The position numbers and the translations under genes were made by a program. Below, piece after piece: positions 24,600 to 37,727 of a DNA stretch of 64,000 nucleotides (position 1 is its first letter; every line of letters begins with the position of its first letter). The DNA comes from Ascaris suum (lineage: Eukaryota; Nematoda; Chromadorea; Rhabditida; Ascarididae): NCBI GenBank assembly GCA_013433145.1, contig CM024175.1:7362516-7426515 (forward strand), given 5' to 3'. A model generated the notes under the pieces. That model saw only the letters and a program-made list of their open reading frames with translations. It searched no databases and was not told the origin of the DNA.

Positions 24600-25822
24600 T
24601 ACTTTCCCCTTTATGGTAAACTCCCAGAATAAAATAAGTGTTTATTTGTATATATGAATGCAAAAGGTATGACAAGAAAATGCCTAAAATTGCTATCAAC
24701 GGGAGCATATAGATATCACCCCACCCGCCCTCTCCTTTTCATCCGAGGGAGGCGGTATCAGCAGATTCCAGAAATAAGCTAAATGAGTTCCGATTAAATG
24801 GTAACCGAGATGGGAATAAATCCGCCAGCAAAAAGAAGCAACAATTAAAAATCAGACGAACGCTGAAGAAAAGAGAGGCAAAACCTTCATCAAATTTCGC
24901 AACCAAATTAGTGAATCAGCAGTTAAATGTCACTGAATTTCACTGTTTATAAAGTGGCCTCTGGCAGCTTGCCAATTAAAGGCCATATCGATTGGTTAAA
25001 AACATGGGCTGCAAATCCAAGAAATGATCCGCAGGTTTCCGGCCAAAGAAATATTAAGCAGCCAAATTTTCTCCGAAAACTGCGCGGAAATTGTTACGCT
25101 TTCATAAGATCCGAAAAAAAACGACTTTTGAATGGCTCAAATGAACTTTTCCTTCGACCCGCTCTAAAAACTCCCGACGCCGTTCTATGCGCGTCTGCAT
25201 GTACGTCTACCTGCCCGTTCAGTAGACGTTTGAAGGGACTAAAAGACTTGCACGCGTTTCACAGCACTCCGGCTTTCATTTCACGTTGATTGGGTTGCAG
25301 AAAAGCGGATCTTTTATAGATTTGCGGTCAACTGGACCAGTCAAAATATGAAGGCATTGCTTTGCCTGTTTTATTTTTATTTATTTATTTTTTTGTTGAA
25401 GCGGTTAATCAGCCAGGCCGGATGCAAAAGCATTATTAAATGCATCCATCATTTGTGCAAATTTATGCCCCTCAACAAACTTTCTATAGGGAATGAAAAA
25501 AAAATTAAGAACCCAAAACTGAGAGTTTAATCCCATTATAAACTGGACGATTTCAACTTGCTCGGAAACTCTTGAAATTCCTTTCTGTGAGGCTATTTGT
25601 GCTGCCTTAACTGCTGGTTTTGGATTACTTCCTTCCGGATCATGGCTGAAACCGGGACCGGATTTAATTCAGATCCTTAACTGTACATGTAACATACTCA
25701 GGCGTAGAAGATATAGTATTGTGATAACAAAGCGGGAAGTCTAATTTGCAAAACACCGCGAATATTTAAAGAAGTCAACATCCTTTGAGTAGATGTGTAG
25801 CTTGATGATTCAAGCCGGTTTC
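24600..25822. other. Intergenic, no gene recognised
   Basis: Contains a plus-strand open frame at 24927-25289 (120 codons, MSLNFTVYKVASG..) with no family resemblance and no coding bias that I can see by eye. I see nothing else to support. Confidence 0.45.
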
Positions 25823-26113
25823 TCAGTCAGCACCTATGCCATACAACTTCTTTTTCATTTGGGTTGGGAATTCCTTCACGGGTCCCCTTTCTAACACCCC
25901 TCCAGAGGTGACGAAACCCACAACGGGGTAAGCGAGAGAGGACTTGTTCCAGAAAATCTCCCGCAGGAGCGCCGAACTTCTTGGGTCCGATAGCTGTTGT
26001 GACAAGGACTCCGCAGTAGGATGGTAGTGAACTAACACTAGTGTGAATGCATATATAAAGAAGTACGTGAATGCAGCGAATGCAGATGTCATTGGAGCGT
26101 TGAGGGCATCCAT
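25823..26113 (-). CDS. Unidentified small membrane protein or exon, 96 aa
   Basis: A single open frame runs from ATG (26113) to TGA. It starts MDALNAPMTSAFAAFTYFFI, giving one hydrophobic helix at about residues 10-29, followed by a soluble part containing LSDPRSSALLREIFWNKSS and a basic end. The codons look coding, with many C or G third positions, unlike the surrounding AT-rich DNA. The context of the start, AAGCATGG, is reasonable. I do not recognise a family. It could be a short gene, one exon of a larger minus-strand gene, or a fragment of a repeat. Confidence 0.42.
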   Translation of the reverse strand: MDALNAPMTSAFAAFTYFFIYAFTLVLVHYHPTAESLSQQLSDPRSSALLREIFWNKSSLAYPVVGFVTSGGVLERGPVKEFPTQMKKKLYGIGAD

Positions 26114-26532
26114 GCTTGTTTCAAATATAAACCTAGTCGAATCGAACAGCGCCTAGCGAAAAGCTTTCCAACCAGGATAGAACAAGTCATTTAACAAAAA
26201 AAGAACAGTCGGAGGACATGCAAAAAAATCTGCAAAGAATAAAAAGTAAAAAAACAAGAAATTGCACCGTGTCCTGCACATTGTTAAATATGCGATGACG
26301 TTTCCTTTGCAATCATCAAAAAAGACAGCGTCCAAACTCTTTGCATTCTCGAGTCTATGCCGCCATTACCTGATAGCAAAATGCCAGAACTTTGACAGGA
26401 AAACAAATAAGACTACCTCATGGCATCAAACGACGATTTCTTCGTCTCTGTGATAAAAGCAATAAAACTGTTGGTGAAATTCACAAAAATTTGAAAGTTT
26501 TCTTCCTCTGCAAGTCAAAACAGCGCCGATGG

Positions 26533-26858
26533 TTAGGCGACGAATTCGCTGCTGCTAGCGGATGGCGGCAGCGCTATCTGAGAGTAGAGGTGAGCGCTTT
26601 CATGAAAAGGGGTTCTGGCACCATCGGCGGAAAGTGCGGCGCTGCCAGAAGAGGAGTTGGTGGCGCTTCCAGAAAAAGAAGTGCAGTCGCTAATCAAGGA
26701 AGAGATGCACCTCTGCGATAAGCTATCGTACCCGACCAGAGCAGCGAAACCTGAACAGCGGGAGGGGGCAAGGATAGAGATGGAAGGTTCCTTACGCAAA
26801 GCAATATCAAGAGAATAGCCGCAACTGTCCAATGAAACTTCTTCAACAACGACTACCT
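26533..26858 (-). CDS. Unidentified coding-like segment, Ser/Ala-rich, about 108 codons
   Basis: The minus strand is open from just after an AG at 26859 through LDSCGYSLDIALRKEPSISI and a Ser/Ala/Gly-rich end to a stop at 26533. Roughly three quarters of third codon positions are pyrimidines, as in coding DNA, and G+C is well above the neighbourhood. No start codon of good quality is visible, so it would be an internal exon, perhaps of the same gene as the frame at 25823-26113. An open segment just upstream (about 26895-26985) may be another part. The identity is unknown and a non-coding GC island is possible. Confidence 0.35.
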
Positions 26859-27720
26859 TCGGTTACGTACAACCAACAAGATGTATTAAAAACGTAATTC
26901 GTTAATGCCGATTGCGGTTTCACTAAAACGGATTGCGAGATCCATGGCGAGCTCCAGATGGAGCAATCCCTCAGAATCATCAACGTATATATTTCACTCT
27001 ACGAGAAAGGGGACACGCTCATTAGCCAGAAAGTGGGCGGATGGGTGGATGACACGGAGAGCAAAAATGTCGCAAAAACGCAGCCTGATCTTAGTGACGA
27101 TTTCCTTGCTTCTTTCCTACTTCTAAACGCTTGAAGTCCTTGGAAAAGCTGTGCTTACGTCGCCATTGTTTGAAATTCTAAGTAAATGCAACAAATGAGA
27201 TCAAATGGCCTTAAGTCTAGAACTTAAGTCTGACTCTAAATTCGCACGATACAGCCTCTTCAATAGATATAAATGCCGAAAAATGAGAAAAGAAAGAATC
27301 GAAAAAACAATATAAATTCATCTTCGAATTTGCATAGACCGAATTTCAAATTCATGTCACCTCCCGAACCCAGGCCACTTGATTTTTTTCCACTTTTGAA
27401 GAGGAGGATTTTCAACTGTTGGGCAGTTCTCGAGGAATGCTATCTATTGTATTCATCAGGGGCTTCTATCAAAAGGAATACGGTAGCCTTGTTGAAGCGG
27501 ACTATCTCACTTGAAATGAATAAAAAGAGCGGATCCTCATACATCCCTTAACAACACCATACGCCGTCAATTCAAACAAGAAAATCAGATAAGCGATTAT
27601 GCAAATGGCTTCATTACGCGTTTGCGCTCTTTTCATCCAGACAATATCGCTCTTTTCGTTAGGATTCGCCTGAATAGTTCAACTTTAACAATAAAATCCG
27701 TCACTTTGATGCTAGAGGAT

Positions 27721-27764
27721 AAAGAAGGGGGAAGAAGAGAAGGGAGGGGGAGGGGAAGGGGAAA
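27721..27764 (+). other. 44-nt polypurine run with a G-quadruplex motif
   Basis: Uninterrupted purines. Positions 27742-27761 read G3-A-G5-A-G4-AA-G4, an ideal short-loop quadruplex on the plus strand, and the mirror-like purine run could also form a triplex. Confidence 0.85.
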
Positions 27765-30025
27765 TATGAGGAACGTCGGACTCAACGTGGTTGCCTTCGA
27801 TCCGTACTATGTATCGCATTTCCCTGAGCAAAGAAATTCCTGTGAAGATATCGTCCCCTTCGGAGACCACAAAAAAGATCTCGATCAAAGAAATAAAGCA
27901 CCTGCATAAATTTTGCAAGGTGAAAACGTTTGTAAGAGACCAATGGAACAGGAATTTGACATGACTCGACCAATTTATGCGAGTGAGCTCATAAAATAAT
28001 CGATATAATATCACACAACATGTCGTATTTTCTTGCTTATTAACTCTCCTCCTGCCATAACTTCTCGTTCTAGTGTTACTTTGATTTCAAACACTGTGAA
28101 CGATTCAAGTCTCTCCTTGAGCGTAAACCTCATGGAAATGTAAAAGTTCTAAACTGCAAGAAATTCCAGGAGTTATAAATTAGGAGTTAGTGTAGGTCGC
28201 ACCAACTTTTTTCGGATTCACCATAACTAGCAGTTAACCACTACAGATCACCTTAAAGTTATGATGGGCAATACAAGAAAAACTTCACTGCACGAGCAGT
28301 CAGCGACGTGGAACGCATCAAGAAAGTTGCTGAGCACAGTGGGTGCACCGCGAATTATGGAAACCAGTTGAAAGGAAATCTCTATCACAGGCAAACTTGC
28401 AGCCCCCTCTTAGAACATGTTTCTTGTCGGCTGCGCTGTCATATAAAAAACTTTCATTGTCAACGACAATTAAATATATCCTGTTTCACACGTAGATTCG
28501 CACCTGTGAACGTTTCGTGCAATAGCATGGCACCTTCCCTCAAATATTGCAACGGGAGATGGAAAGGAGGCACCAATAGAAGAGAACAGTCATCATTATA
28601 CACCATGCAAATTAACGTCTCAAAGCGGCATCTACGGTTGATTAATCAAAATTATGGAAGGGAGGGGACGATCTACGCATATTTCCCAACTTCTGGTAAC
28701 CGATAAACAGATCGTTCTTGCATAAGACGCCTAGGGGTTTTCTCAGCAATGATATATTGACGTTGTTGCTGAGGAACAGTAAACGAGCAACGACGTAGAT
28801 GGCACAGACGGTTCAGTGCCCTATGCCACCATCACGGAGATTTCCTGAACGCATAAGCTGCCGGAACATCGAGAACGAATATGCTTCACAAATTTTACGG
28901 TTGCCCTGAGGTAACAACAACACTCAAAACTTAAATCTCCTTGTGAATATAATAATGCAAAGCAATATCTAGTGTGCAACGGACATGCAACTGTGTGCTC
29001 CCGTAAACTTCGTTCGCAACGGTGCACTACTGTGATGCCGTAGCTTTATGTACGTATGCGTCTGTATGTATCTGTCCAATAGACTAGGCAAAGCTTGATA
29101 GGTAAAAGGTACATGAGAGTACGACCTCCACCGTGGTTCACTTTCATGCATCAAACTGGACAGAGTTATAGACATTTAAAGTGCCAAAAAATTATGCGCA
29201 TCGGTCAGATTTTTATTGTCTGCTGCTGCGATTTATTGTCTGCTCTTTTGTGGACTCATACTACCGATCGGACCACTTAAATGTGTTCTGCATGATTCAT
29301 TTATTATCGCTAATTCGTGAAATCGGCTACTGTTTCTGTCCGAAAAACATATTGATCCCACATTGACCCATTCATACGTTGCCATCCATTTCTGCCCATA
29401 AAATCTTTGCAAAGAATTTCAGCGGCCACATTCTCATTTCAAATTTGAAAGCAACTGTTTTTCGAAAACTAATGGAAACCAATCACAAACGATTGTAACA
29501 CTCGGTTCGCACTTTATTAGTTATGCAATTCGCACTGTTGGCCATGTGATTAATTCAGCGATCACTGAATGAAACCACGATGAATATGAAAACTCCTATG
29601 GCAGTTCCATTGGTGGTGAAGTCGACTGTATAAATATTGACTCAGTGGATGGAAGTAAGAGGACAAACGGATGCACGGGTGAGCATCGACAATTACTGTT
29701 GTGTGCTTTCACAAATTTGCTTTCATGAGTGTAAAGTGAGCCACAGGATGGACTCCTATACCGTTTTCTGCACTGACTCGCAAACTTTGAAAGGAGTTAT
29801 ATATAGGCACCTAAACGTGAAGAAATTTACATGCATTTCATATCAATGGGAATTTCACATTTCTTCTGCCCTATTTCGGTGTCACAACGGTCAGACCACA
29901 GAAATGCGATTCCTCGAGGGAGATTTGCGCGGGCGGGCGGATCTTTTAAAATATTCTATATCTTATTCTACATTAATAACTTACGAAATAAGTCGGTTAA
30001 ATGATCGAAAAGCCAAAACGCATAT

Positions 30026-30057
30026 GAGAAATGTGTCAACTTTTTGGCACATTTCTC
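30026..30057. repeat. 10-bp perfect inverted repeat, 12-nt loop
   Basis: The arm GAGAAATGTG (30026-30035) and its exact reverse complement CACATTTCTC (30048-30057). A hairpin with no associated gene. Confidence 0.8.
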
Positions 30058-33000
30058 CGCTTACGCAAGTCTGAACAGATCTTCAGTCGATAAGCGTAGA
30101 AAATTGGATTTCAGTGAGCCCCCGGACATAGAGTATTCATGCAGATGAACATCGAAAGCATGACCACAGTGAAGCTGAGTGCACATTTCCGCATTTTATG
30201 CCATCGTCGGTGAAAAATATGCTCAACAATGCATTCATCCTTACTACGCATGAATTTTAAATTATTTGACTCTTGTATAAAATTGACCGAACAGAACAAT
30301 AAGTCGTGACAAGTGCGCTGTTTTCAATTCGGCAGCGACATTAAACCGGTGGAAAATCTTGATAAAAAGCCGAATGAACAGAAAATGAAATTCAACGTCA
30401 GTAAACAGCGAAGGTGCGCTAATTCACAACACGTTGCAAGAAAAAGAAAGATAAAATGCCCGGAAATGAAGAGCAAAAATAAAGAAAAGAGGAGCTTAAA
30501 CTCGCCGAATATATTTCGATAAAATCGAACTCGCGACTCCACTCATCAGCACACATAAAAACTGATAGATGAACCGTCAGAAAAAAACTTCAAAATGCCA
30601 CTTTTCGCTTCAACCGTGAAGCATTCGTCTACCATAGAAACATCGCAGGCAAAAAAGAAACACCTCTGACAACGAGTGTGCAGATTTTCGAAGAAATTCT
30701 GTGGAAAACTTGCTCATTGAATCTGACTCCTCTGGTCGAAGCGGTTAAATATTCAGTAACGGTCTAGAAGCTGCACACTTCGAAGCTCCTAGAGAAATTC
30801 GTTGTTGCCTCGCCACTCTACGCATAATGTACTGCTCACACAGTATGTCACTATCAAACGCAATCTATAGCTGATCTTTTTATACTCCAACCACAACTCC
30901 CGCACTTCTCGTCGTCTATACTTCTCTATTCACCGTGCGTCCTTTCAAAAATGTATAGAGGCGGATATCAAATTCCGATAAGAAAAAACATCCAATTCGA
31001 GTAGATTTTCTGATAGCAATTGCTGATAGAGTTGCAAGAATATGTTGAATAAGTTTCAACTTATGCTGAATGCCGAAAGAAATCGTTTAAAAATCTACAA
31101 TAGAGGACATAAGAGTCACCAAGGAAAAGAGTGAATAAAAATGCGGACGGGAGTTGATGCACATCGCTGCAATCAATAGAACCCCAAAGTAAGGCTGTAA
31201 GCAGCATGTAAGCTGCGCACTAGACGCGAGTGAATGTAATTTACGACGCCTAGGCAATGTGTGTGCACTGTGAATTTTCATCAAAATCCACAATGCATCC
31301 GCAATTAATCAATTTAATAGTTACCTGCCAATGAACTCCCATTTGAAATTACTTCTGCACACCTTTATAATCACTCCATCAAGAGCCCATGCAATCATCA
31401 ATTTAATCGAAGGTGATAACTGTAATGTTCATCTTTACTTGTGAAGAAAGCAGTAAGCACAAATTTGTATGCAAAGTCATTCTTACATTTAACAGAAATT
31501 CATTTGGCGGCTTCTTTGTCAGCCCAATCGATGACCGTGAAAATACGACTGAACCCAAAACTCTGTTATTCATATCTCTTTTAATTAGCATACTTATTGG
31601 CAAAGTTTTAAACTAGAGACAACAGAAACTAAATGGGGATTGATATAAAGATTTAAAATTTAAAACCCGTAACGAGTCTTTATAAATAAAGGAAGCTTTC
31701 ACACGCTTCAAGACACCTCTCACCAAAATTATTTTATTAGGTTCTTATAATCTCCGAAATTATTATTTCCCATGCTGTTATCTGCATGAAGACAGATGGA
31801 ACGAATCGAAATGTTGTTCTTTTCACAACTCAGTTGGTACAACTCTCCACGTTTACCAACTGTCTTCCACCTCCACCAGCTGTACGACAATGCGTGAATT
31901 TTCTTATATAAGTGGAAGGCCCCACGAAGTAATTCATATAAGAGAACTAATGAAGTTACTGACAATTAAACGAGGCAAAACTCACGGAGGGATGATAATA
32001 AACGACCCAAAAGAAGAGGTTCCCTGAATAATGATGGCGGTACCAACATTCTCCTTCCGGAGGACAGCACTTCTAAACAATTATTACTCACCGGTTTGTT
32101 AAGAAAAATAGAAGAAAAGATGCCGTAAAAAATAAAGACTTCCATCGAAAAATAAGCAAACTGTTAGAGTAACAAAGGAATTCCGGCTTCGTCCCTTTTT
32201 TGTCCTCAAATATGCTTAAAGGCATAAGCATGTACGTGAGGAGGACGTAAGCGGCACAGGAGATGTGGGTAAAAGATTAGATGTTCTCTGCATGAGAAGA
32301 AGACGAAAAAAGAACGGCGACTCAAAACTGCGTATAAAACTTTCTCACAGCAAAACTCAAAGAGAAATATGAATGTTAAGAGACAACAATCCTCGTAGAG
32401 ATGAGGGGAGGAGGAGGGAGGAGAGAGCGGGACGTTGAAGAGGACGGGAGATCTCGTTCTTCACTTGCCTATTTGTCTGCGTATTTGATAAAAATGCACA
32501 TCGCTTACACAAATACGGGTCTTTTCACCTTGCCACGCTCTGTTTTATGCTCGATATAAGGGCCGTTGATTTCTTTCTGAGTAATTTGCACTCCCCGTAC
32601 GATCTGCTGAACGCACTAAAACAAGAAATGGAACATCGGCGATGTTTCTTCATAGCCACAATCAACATCACTATCTTTATGATGCCATAAAATAAAGACG
32701 TTCATTAGTACTTATCAGGTACTCAACTCTCATCAAAAAGACATTTCAAAGCCAACGAAACTCACAGAGAGATGCCTTCTTATTTTAATCAACGTCCCAA
32801 ACTCATATGCCCTCTTCCTTAGGCACTTGCTAATGCACTAATACCTCAGTACTCAAGTCCCTTTCCCTATGAGGCCTTCGGCGATTGGTGACGATGGCAT
32901 AGCCCAACGCTGGATTAAAGTTTCTCTTTTATAGTACAGTAAGTACTGCTTTACAAATTTGCTTCACGTCATTTCAGTGTCGTATGCTGAATTTTCTACT

Positions 33001-33979
33001 CCTTCGAAGGCGAACTGTACTCGTTCTATGAAATATAGTCAGTTGGAATATATGGATCCGTGCACTTCACTAATCCTTCACTAGAATTCTTGACTTTCCA
33101 TAATGCAGCATATGATAAAATCACAAAATGGCGATTCCACGATCGAACAGCTAGATACATAAGCGAATTAAAGAAACGCGAATGTCAAGAAATACCATCA
33201 AAAGTATTCAAAGTGGAAACTTTACGCCCCCATAACACCGCAAATGTAACATAGCTTCTGGCTAACAAAATTCTGCACCACTATAAAAAGGCGTTTATTT
33301 TTCTCTTTTTTTTTCGTATTTTTTGGACATTTTCACGTTCGAGTTTCTCTTAGTCATTTCCTTAAATCAAATAGCTTGCAGCTATTAAAATATATCTTGA
33401 GCGGAAGAACCTTAAAGGCGATCAATATGAAACGGGGAACTACACAGGAGCTGCACAATGCAAGCAAAAACTACTCAGCGCATAGATGTCTATTTTCTCT
33501 ATAAACAGGGATCTAGATAAAATATGTTTCCCTTTCCTTGGCATCACACTCTATGATGGAGCGATTCGTCTTCGCTCTTAATCGTACCATGCTCTTCATT
33601 GTTAAGTAATTCCAGCTTTCTTGTCGTAGAAATGTCTCACAACTAAATAAAGCAAGCACACTGTTTAAGAAGAGGATATTGGGGCATTTCGTAGGCTTCA
33701 ACCAGCTGAACTTTACAACGTGTCGAAATCTTCAGATACACTACGGTCTGTTGGAGAGAAATCGATGAATCTTGAGTGACAACCTCAACGAGCAAGAAAG
33801 AAAAACACAAGCAACACACAGCTGCTGAGTGATCCAAAGACAACATTGGGCAAGAAGATGGCAAATACACTGAACAAAACAAACGCGCCGGAATAGCCTC
33901 GCTTACAACCCAAGTGATGCATATGTTTTTTAACGTTTCATTCCGGATGAATTGCAATATTTTTTGAATTCAGAGTATT

Positions 33980-34370
33980 GTACCATAATAATGGTGAATT
34001 ACGCGGTCTATCAAATAACGAGACCCCACCGTAACACCAACGCGTATCAAATTCTACAAGACGACCGCACCGTTGCGTAACACTATCACGACCTATGTCT
34101 ATAATTCAACCTCGTCGTGCCATAATATCAATTAGTACAAAATAAAGGACAGTTATGCCGTATCGTACCGTAATATCGACGCGTAGTGTAATTCAGCAGA
34201 CAACCGTGCTTAATATCGACCAATAGTGGAGTCCATAAAGCAACCGCATAATGCCGTAATAGCAACGGAGAGTATACTCTGTGATGCGGCCGTACCATAT
34301 CGTGATATCATCTAGTGTAATCTATAAGACAACTGTACCGTGCCGTACTAATAACAATTGACCTTATAAC
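33980..34370. repeat. Degenerate tandem minisatellite, period about 45 bp, about 8 copies
   Basis: Units resemble GTAATATCGAC, then TAGTGTAATC, then ATAAGACAACCGTACCG, repeated with many substitutions. Examples begin near 34170, 34211, 34257 and 34302. The order of the three sub-motifs is kept in every copy, so this is a real but old tandem array. Confidence 0.7.
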
Positions 34371-34622
34371 TACACCGACAAAATTTCCGCTTCGGGATGT
34401 GAAAAGAAATGAGACTCAAAGACAAGCCATTCTATCTGAGCTAACGGTGGCTGGTTAAACATTGCTTTTTTCAATCTACAATTAAACGTAATCTTTCTAT
34501 AACTCTGGACTCTTGGTTGCATCGACTGGACATTTTTAGTGTGTGGCCAGAACTGGATTCCTTTCGTATAACAAGTACGATCGAATTTTAATAAACGGCG
34601 CCTCTCACAACCAGACTTCTGG

Positions 34623-34681
34623 CAGTAAGACTAAATTTGGGGCAATATTCCACGCCGACAGTAAGACTAAATTTGGGGCAA
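34623..34681. repeat. Two-copy 23-bp exact direct repeat, period 36
   Basis: Copies at 34623-34645 and 34659-34681 both contain CAGTAAGACTAAATTTGGGG and continue CAA. Identity is complete, so the duplication is young. Confidence 0.9.
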
Positions 34682-34689
34682 ATTCAGCC

Positions 34690-37600
34690 TTTTTTCTGGT
34701 TGTTTTGTTCATCAGGATAGCGGGAATGTTGTTACGGTTGACTCTGATGAAATGATTGGTGCTTACCGATCAACACGACTTTTATTTATTTGAGACTTGT
34801 AAACGATCCGACTGCAAAAATTTGAATTTTAGTACAGTGAAGAATACTTTTGCCCACTAAATTTAAATTGATGCGCCAAATAAAACGGCCTAAATTTTTC
34901 ATATTTTCGGTGCAACGTGTAAAATAGGACGGATGCATTCCGTATTCAGAGAATCTGACTGAAAAAAGAAAAGATTTTTGCTGTTTTTTCGAGTGACTCC
35001 TCCAGGTGGAACATATTCGAGCGATCGAACAACAAAGGTTAATTGAAAAATACATCGGCACAAACAGACCAACAAACGTTTCATAGACGATGGCAATGAT
35101 ATCGGACAAACTGAAGGAAAGAGGTAAATTGTGTGGGGAAAATTCGTAGAGCCACGAATGAGCACCACCCATTAGTCATTTCACCCCATTCCAAACAAAG
35201 CAAATAAAGGCTATCTCTTCTTTTATTCGTGCAAAAAAATTGCTTTTAGAGAGTAATAATTCATGTGTGTCAAACCGTTGTATTGTACAAATCGGCAATG
35301 CAATTTGAACGTTGTGTATGTCACGGAGGTAATGCATTGCAAAAGCGAGCTTTTTATTCGTGGAGGGGTGGGAAAAGAAAAACAGAAGCAGCAAATACCG
35401 CATACAATTTTTGTAAGTATGCTCAACAGCGATAGCGAAAATTTTTTGAAGGTCACTGTGCAAAAAAAGCTGACTTGCCCAGAGAAAGAAGATAGACGAG
35501 TATACGTGCTTAAAGAACAAAATGGAATCGAAATTACAAAAAAGAGAGAAAAAACTGGAAGTTTCAATTTCTTAAAAGGAAGTTACTAGAGTGCTGGATG
35601 AGAGAGCCTTCGGCGTATTAACCGATCGAGAATACTTAAGAAGAACAATTTCGAGAAGCATCCCAATTGGCAATATTTGCCAAAAGCCGATATAATTAAG
35701 GATAATGATGGAAACAACCGAACTACTTTAGCATTTTCCAACAAAATTAATTGCTTAAATGATGGTACATAATGAACGAGAAATTGTTATAACACACCTA
35801 TTATAGTGTTTATAAGTTGTTCTTTAGTCATAACTCGCAATGAAACGAGATGATAACATAGAGATAAAATATTGCATTTCTTTGAAGAAAATATGAAAAC
35901 AAACTATAAAAGTGATACCTACCTTCATCTACAATTGTTCTCCAGCTCGACTTCTTTTGCTGCTGTGTAACCGCTCACTCACTTCAACTAGCGCTCACTA
36001 TTACGGCTAATTCTATCCGTGGTAGTTACTTCATTATCACTTCTTGATTTATTGCCCAAATTGGAAATGCATATGAGAAATAAAAGAATAGTTGAGTGCA
36101 CAATTCGTTGGTGTGCTCATCGATTATGACGCTTTATTACCTCATGCATATTCATTACTTATTTAATAACAACGGATCACACATAGTAACATTCCCATAG
36201 AATCTCAACTTCGCAATGAAAAATGCTGGAAACGCAACATCTCAACAAACAGACCTCTGCGCCTCACACTCGAAATAACTCCAAATGTCGAAACTGCAAT
36301 AACTTGAAGGTTGTGGAAAAAATAGATACTCACTCATGCATTCAGCAAAATTCAATCAGTGACTCCACTTATTAGATATTCTAACTATGTTCATTTACAT
36401 AAATCACTGCCCATAAATAAAGAGCAACATTTTTGCATAACAAAGACACCAATTAAAAAGGCGGTCATTTTTGAGCACGATGAATATTTGAAGTGCTGTC
36501 ACTGAAAATATTTGAAATATTTATTGAGATTTAAAAATATTAAAAATATTTGAAATACTCGAAAATTTGAAAGAAACAATGTATGATGTGGGTCCACCTA
36601 AGTGAAGGTATCAAATCTACAACAGTTTTATTTGCATCTGAACACTAGTGAGAAGAATTTCGGAAACAACGCAACGCATACATATTTCTGCACTCCTTAA
36701 ATTCGCAAAGAAGAGAAACAATAAAAGATTTTTTGCTGTATTATTCCAATGCAAATAAAAAACACTTCGAAGTGCTCCAACAATCGACGAATTCTAAAAT
36801 GTTACAATACAACGCGATAAAATACGCAATCGACGTGAGTTTAATTGGATATTGCACAAAAGTTTATTGTTAAGCTGCATCATTAGCAAAGCTCATATGG
36901 AATAAAACATCGACAATAAAAATTAATTTACGCTCGAAATGCTTTCTTAATGTATGACGCAATGATGACTTAGAGTCTAATTTGCGAAAGAATTCAGGGG
37001 AAGTGAGAGCCAATGCCGAATGCATCCAACTCAACAATCCGATGTCGAAACCACAAAGTAATTCCCCACGTTTATTTCCACTTCAATGTATACTTTGAAA
37101 GCTCACCATTTTATCTCAATAAGATCTTTCGTAACAGTGACGCGGACAGAAAGTTGTTGAAAGAACGACAGTAATAGAAAGCAAAACTGCTCAACAGTGG
37201 AACTTTAGTTTCCGTGTGCGTAACGCTTCCTTAGCCGTTCCGCTCATAACCACTTTTGAGAAGGAGCCCTGGCTTGACCACTGATGACCATAAGCATGGA
37301 TGAAATCTGGTTCCGGTTATGAAGGGGATCGGAATCTAAATTAGATCCCATAACGTCATCCCTGAAAGCGCACTTGAGATGAACTGAAAAAGGTTCCGGA
37401 GGTCTCGTCTCATTTGCCATCTTCTAAAAGCCCTTGGGAGGAACGCTTTCAGAAAAAAAGAGAAACTCGAAACTGCTAAAGCGACTATTTATGATGTATA
37501 AGTCAGACCAAATTAAATGAAGAGAGCCCGCTATCTGAAATTGCATTGATACTTATATTTAACTGAACGGTATGGAGCAGCTGAATTCCGGTTTAGAAGT

Positions 37601-37727
37601 CAATTCCCAGAATGATCTGTTGAAAACGGCATAGAATTCTGGAACTATGGGTGCGGAAAAAAGTCGGCAAAGCGATTTGCCTCAGGCAGTTCATTAGCAG
37701 CAAAACTGAATGAGATGGTTGCGAAGT
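34690..37727. other. Intergenic, AT-rich, no gene recognised
   Basis: Open frames on both strands around 35176-35589 (about 110 codons each) are mutually antisense and unrecognised. A stretch near 36500-36565 repeats AAATATTTGAAAT. Nothing here supports a gene. Confidence 0.5.

Larger units (their letters stand above)
26859..33978. other. Gene-poor intergenic region
   Basis: Contains a G-quadruplex/polypurine tract (27721-27764), a purine-rich stretch (about 32402-32452) and a hairpin (30026-30057). Plus-strand frames at 28308-28706 (132 codons) and 29637-30074 (145 codons) are Cys-containing but unrecognised and lack convincing coding character. No gene is supported. Confidence 0.5.

Noticed and set aside
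26859..26985. A 41-bp intron joining an upstream open segment to the frame at 26533-26858
   Set aside because: Phase can be made to work, but introns in the three firm genes are all much longer and the upstream segment lacks a good acceptor.
33643..33957. 104-codon minus-strand frame with hydrophobic stretches
   Set aside because: No receptor or channel signature and no flanking exons in phase; likely chance.
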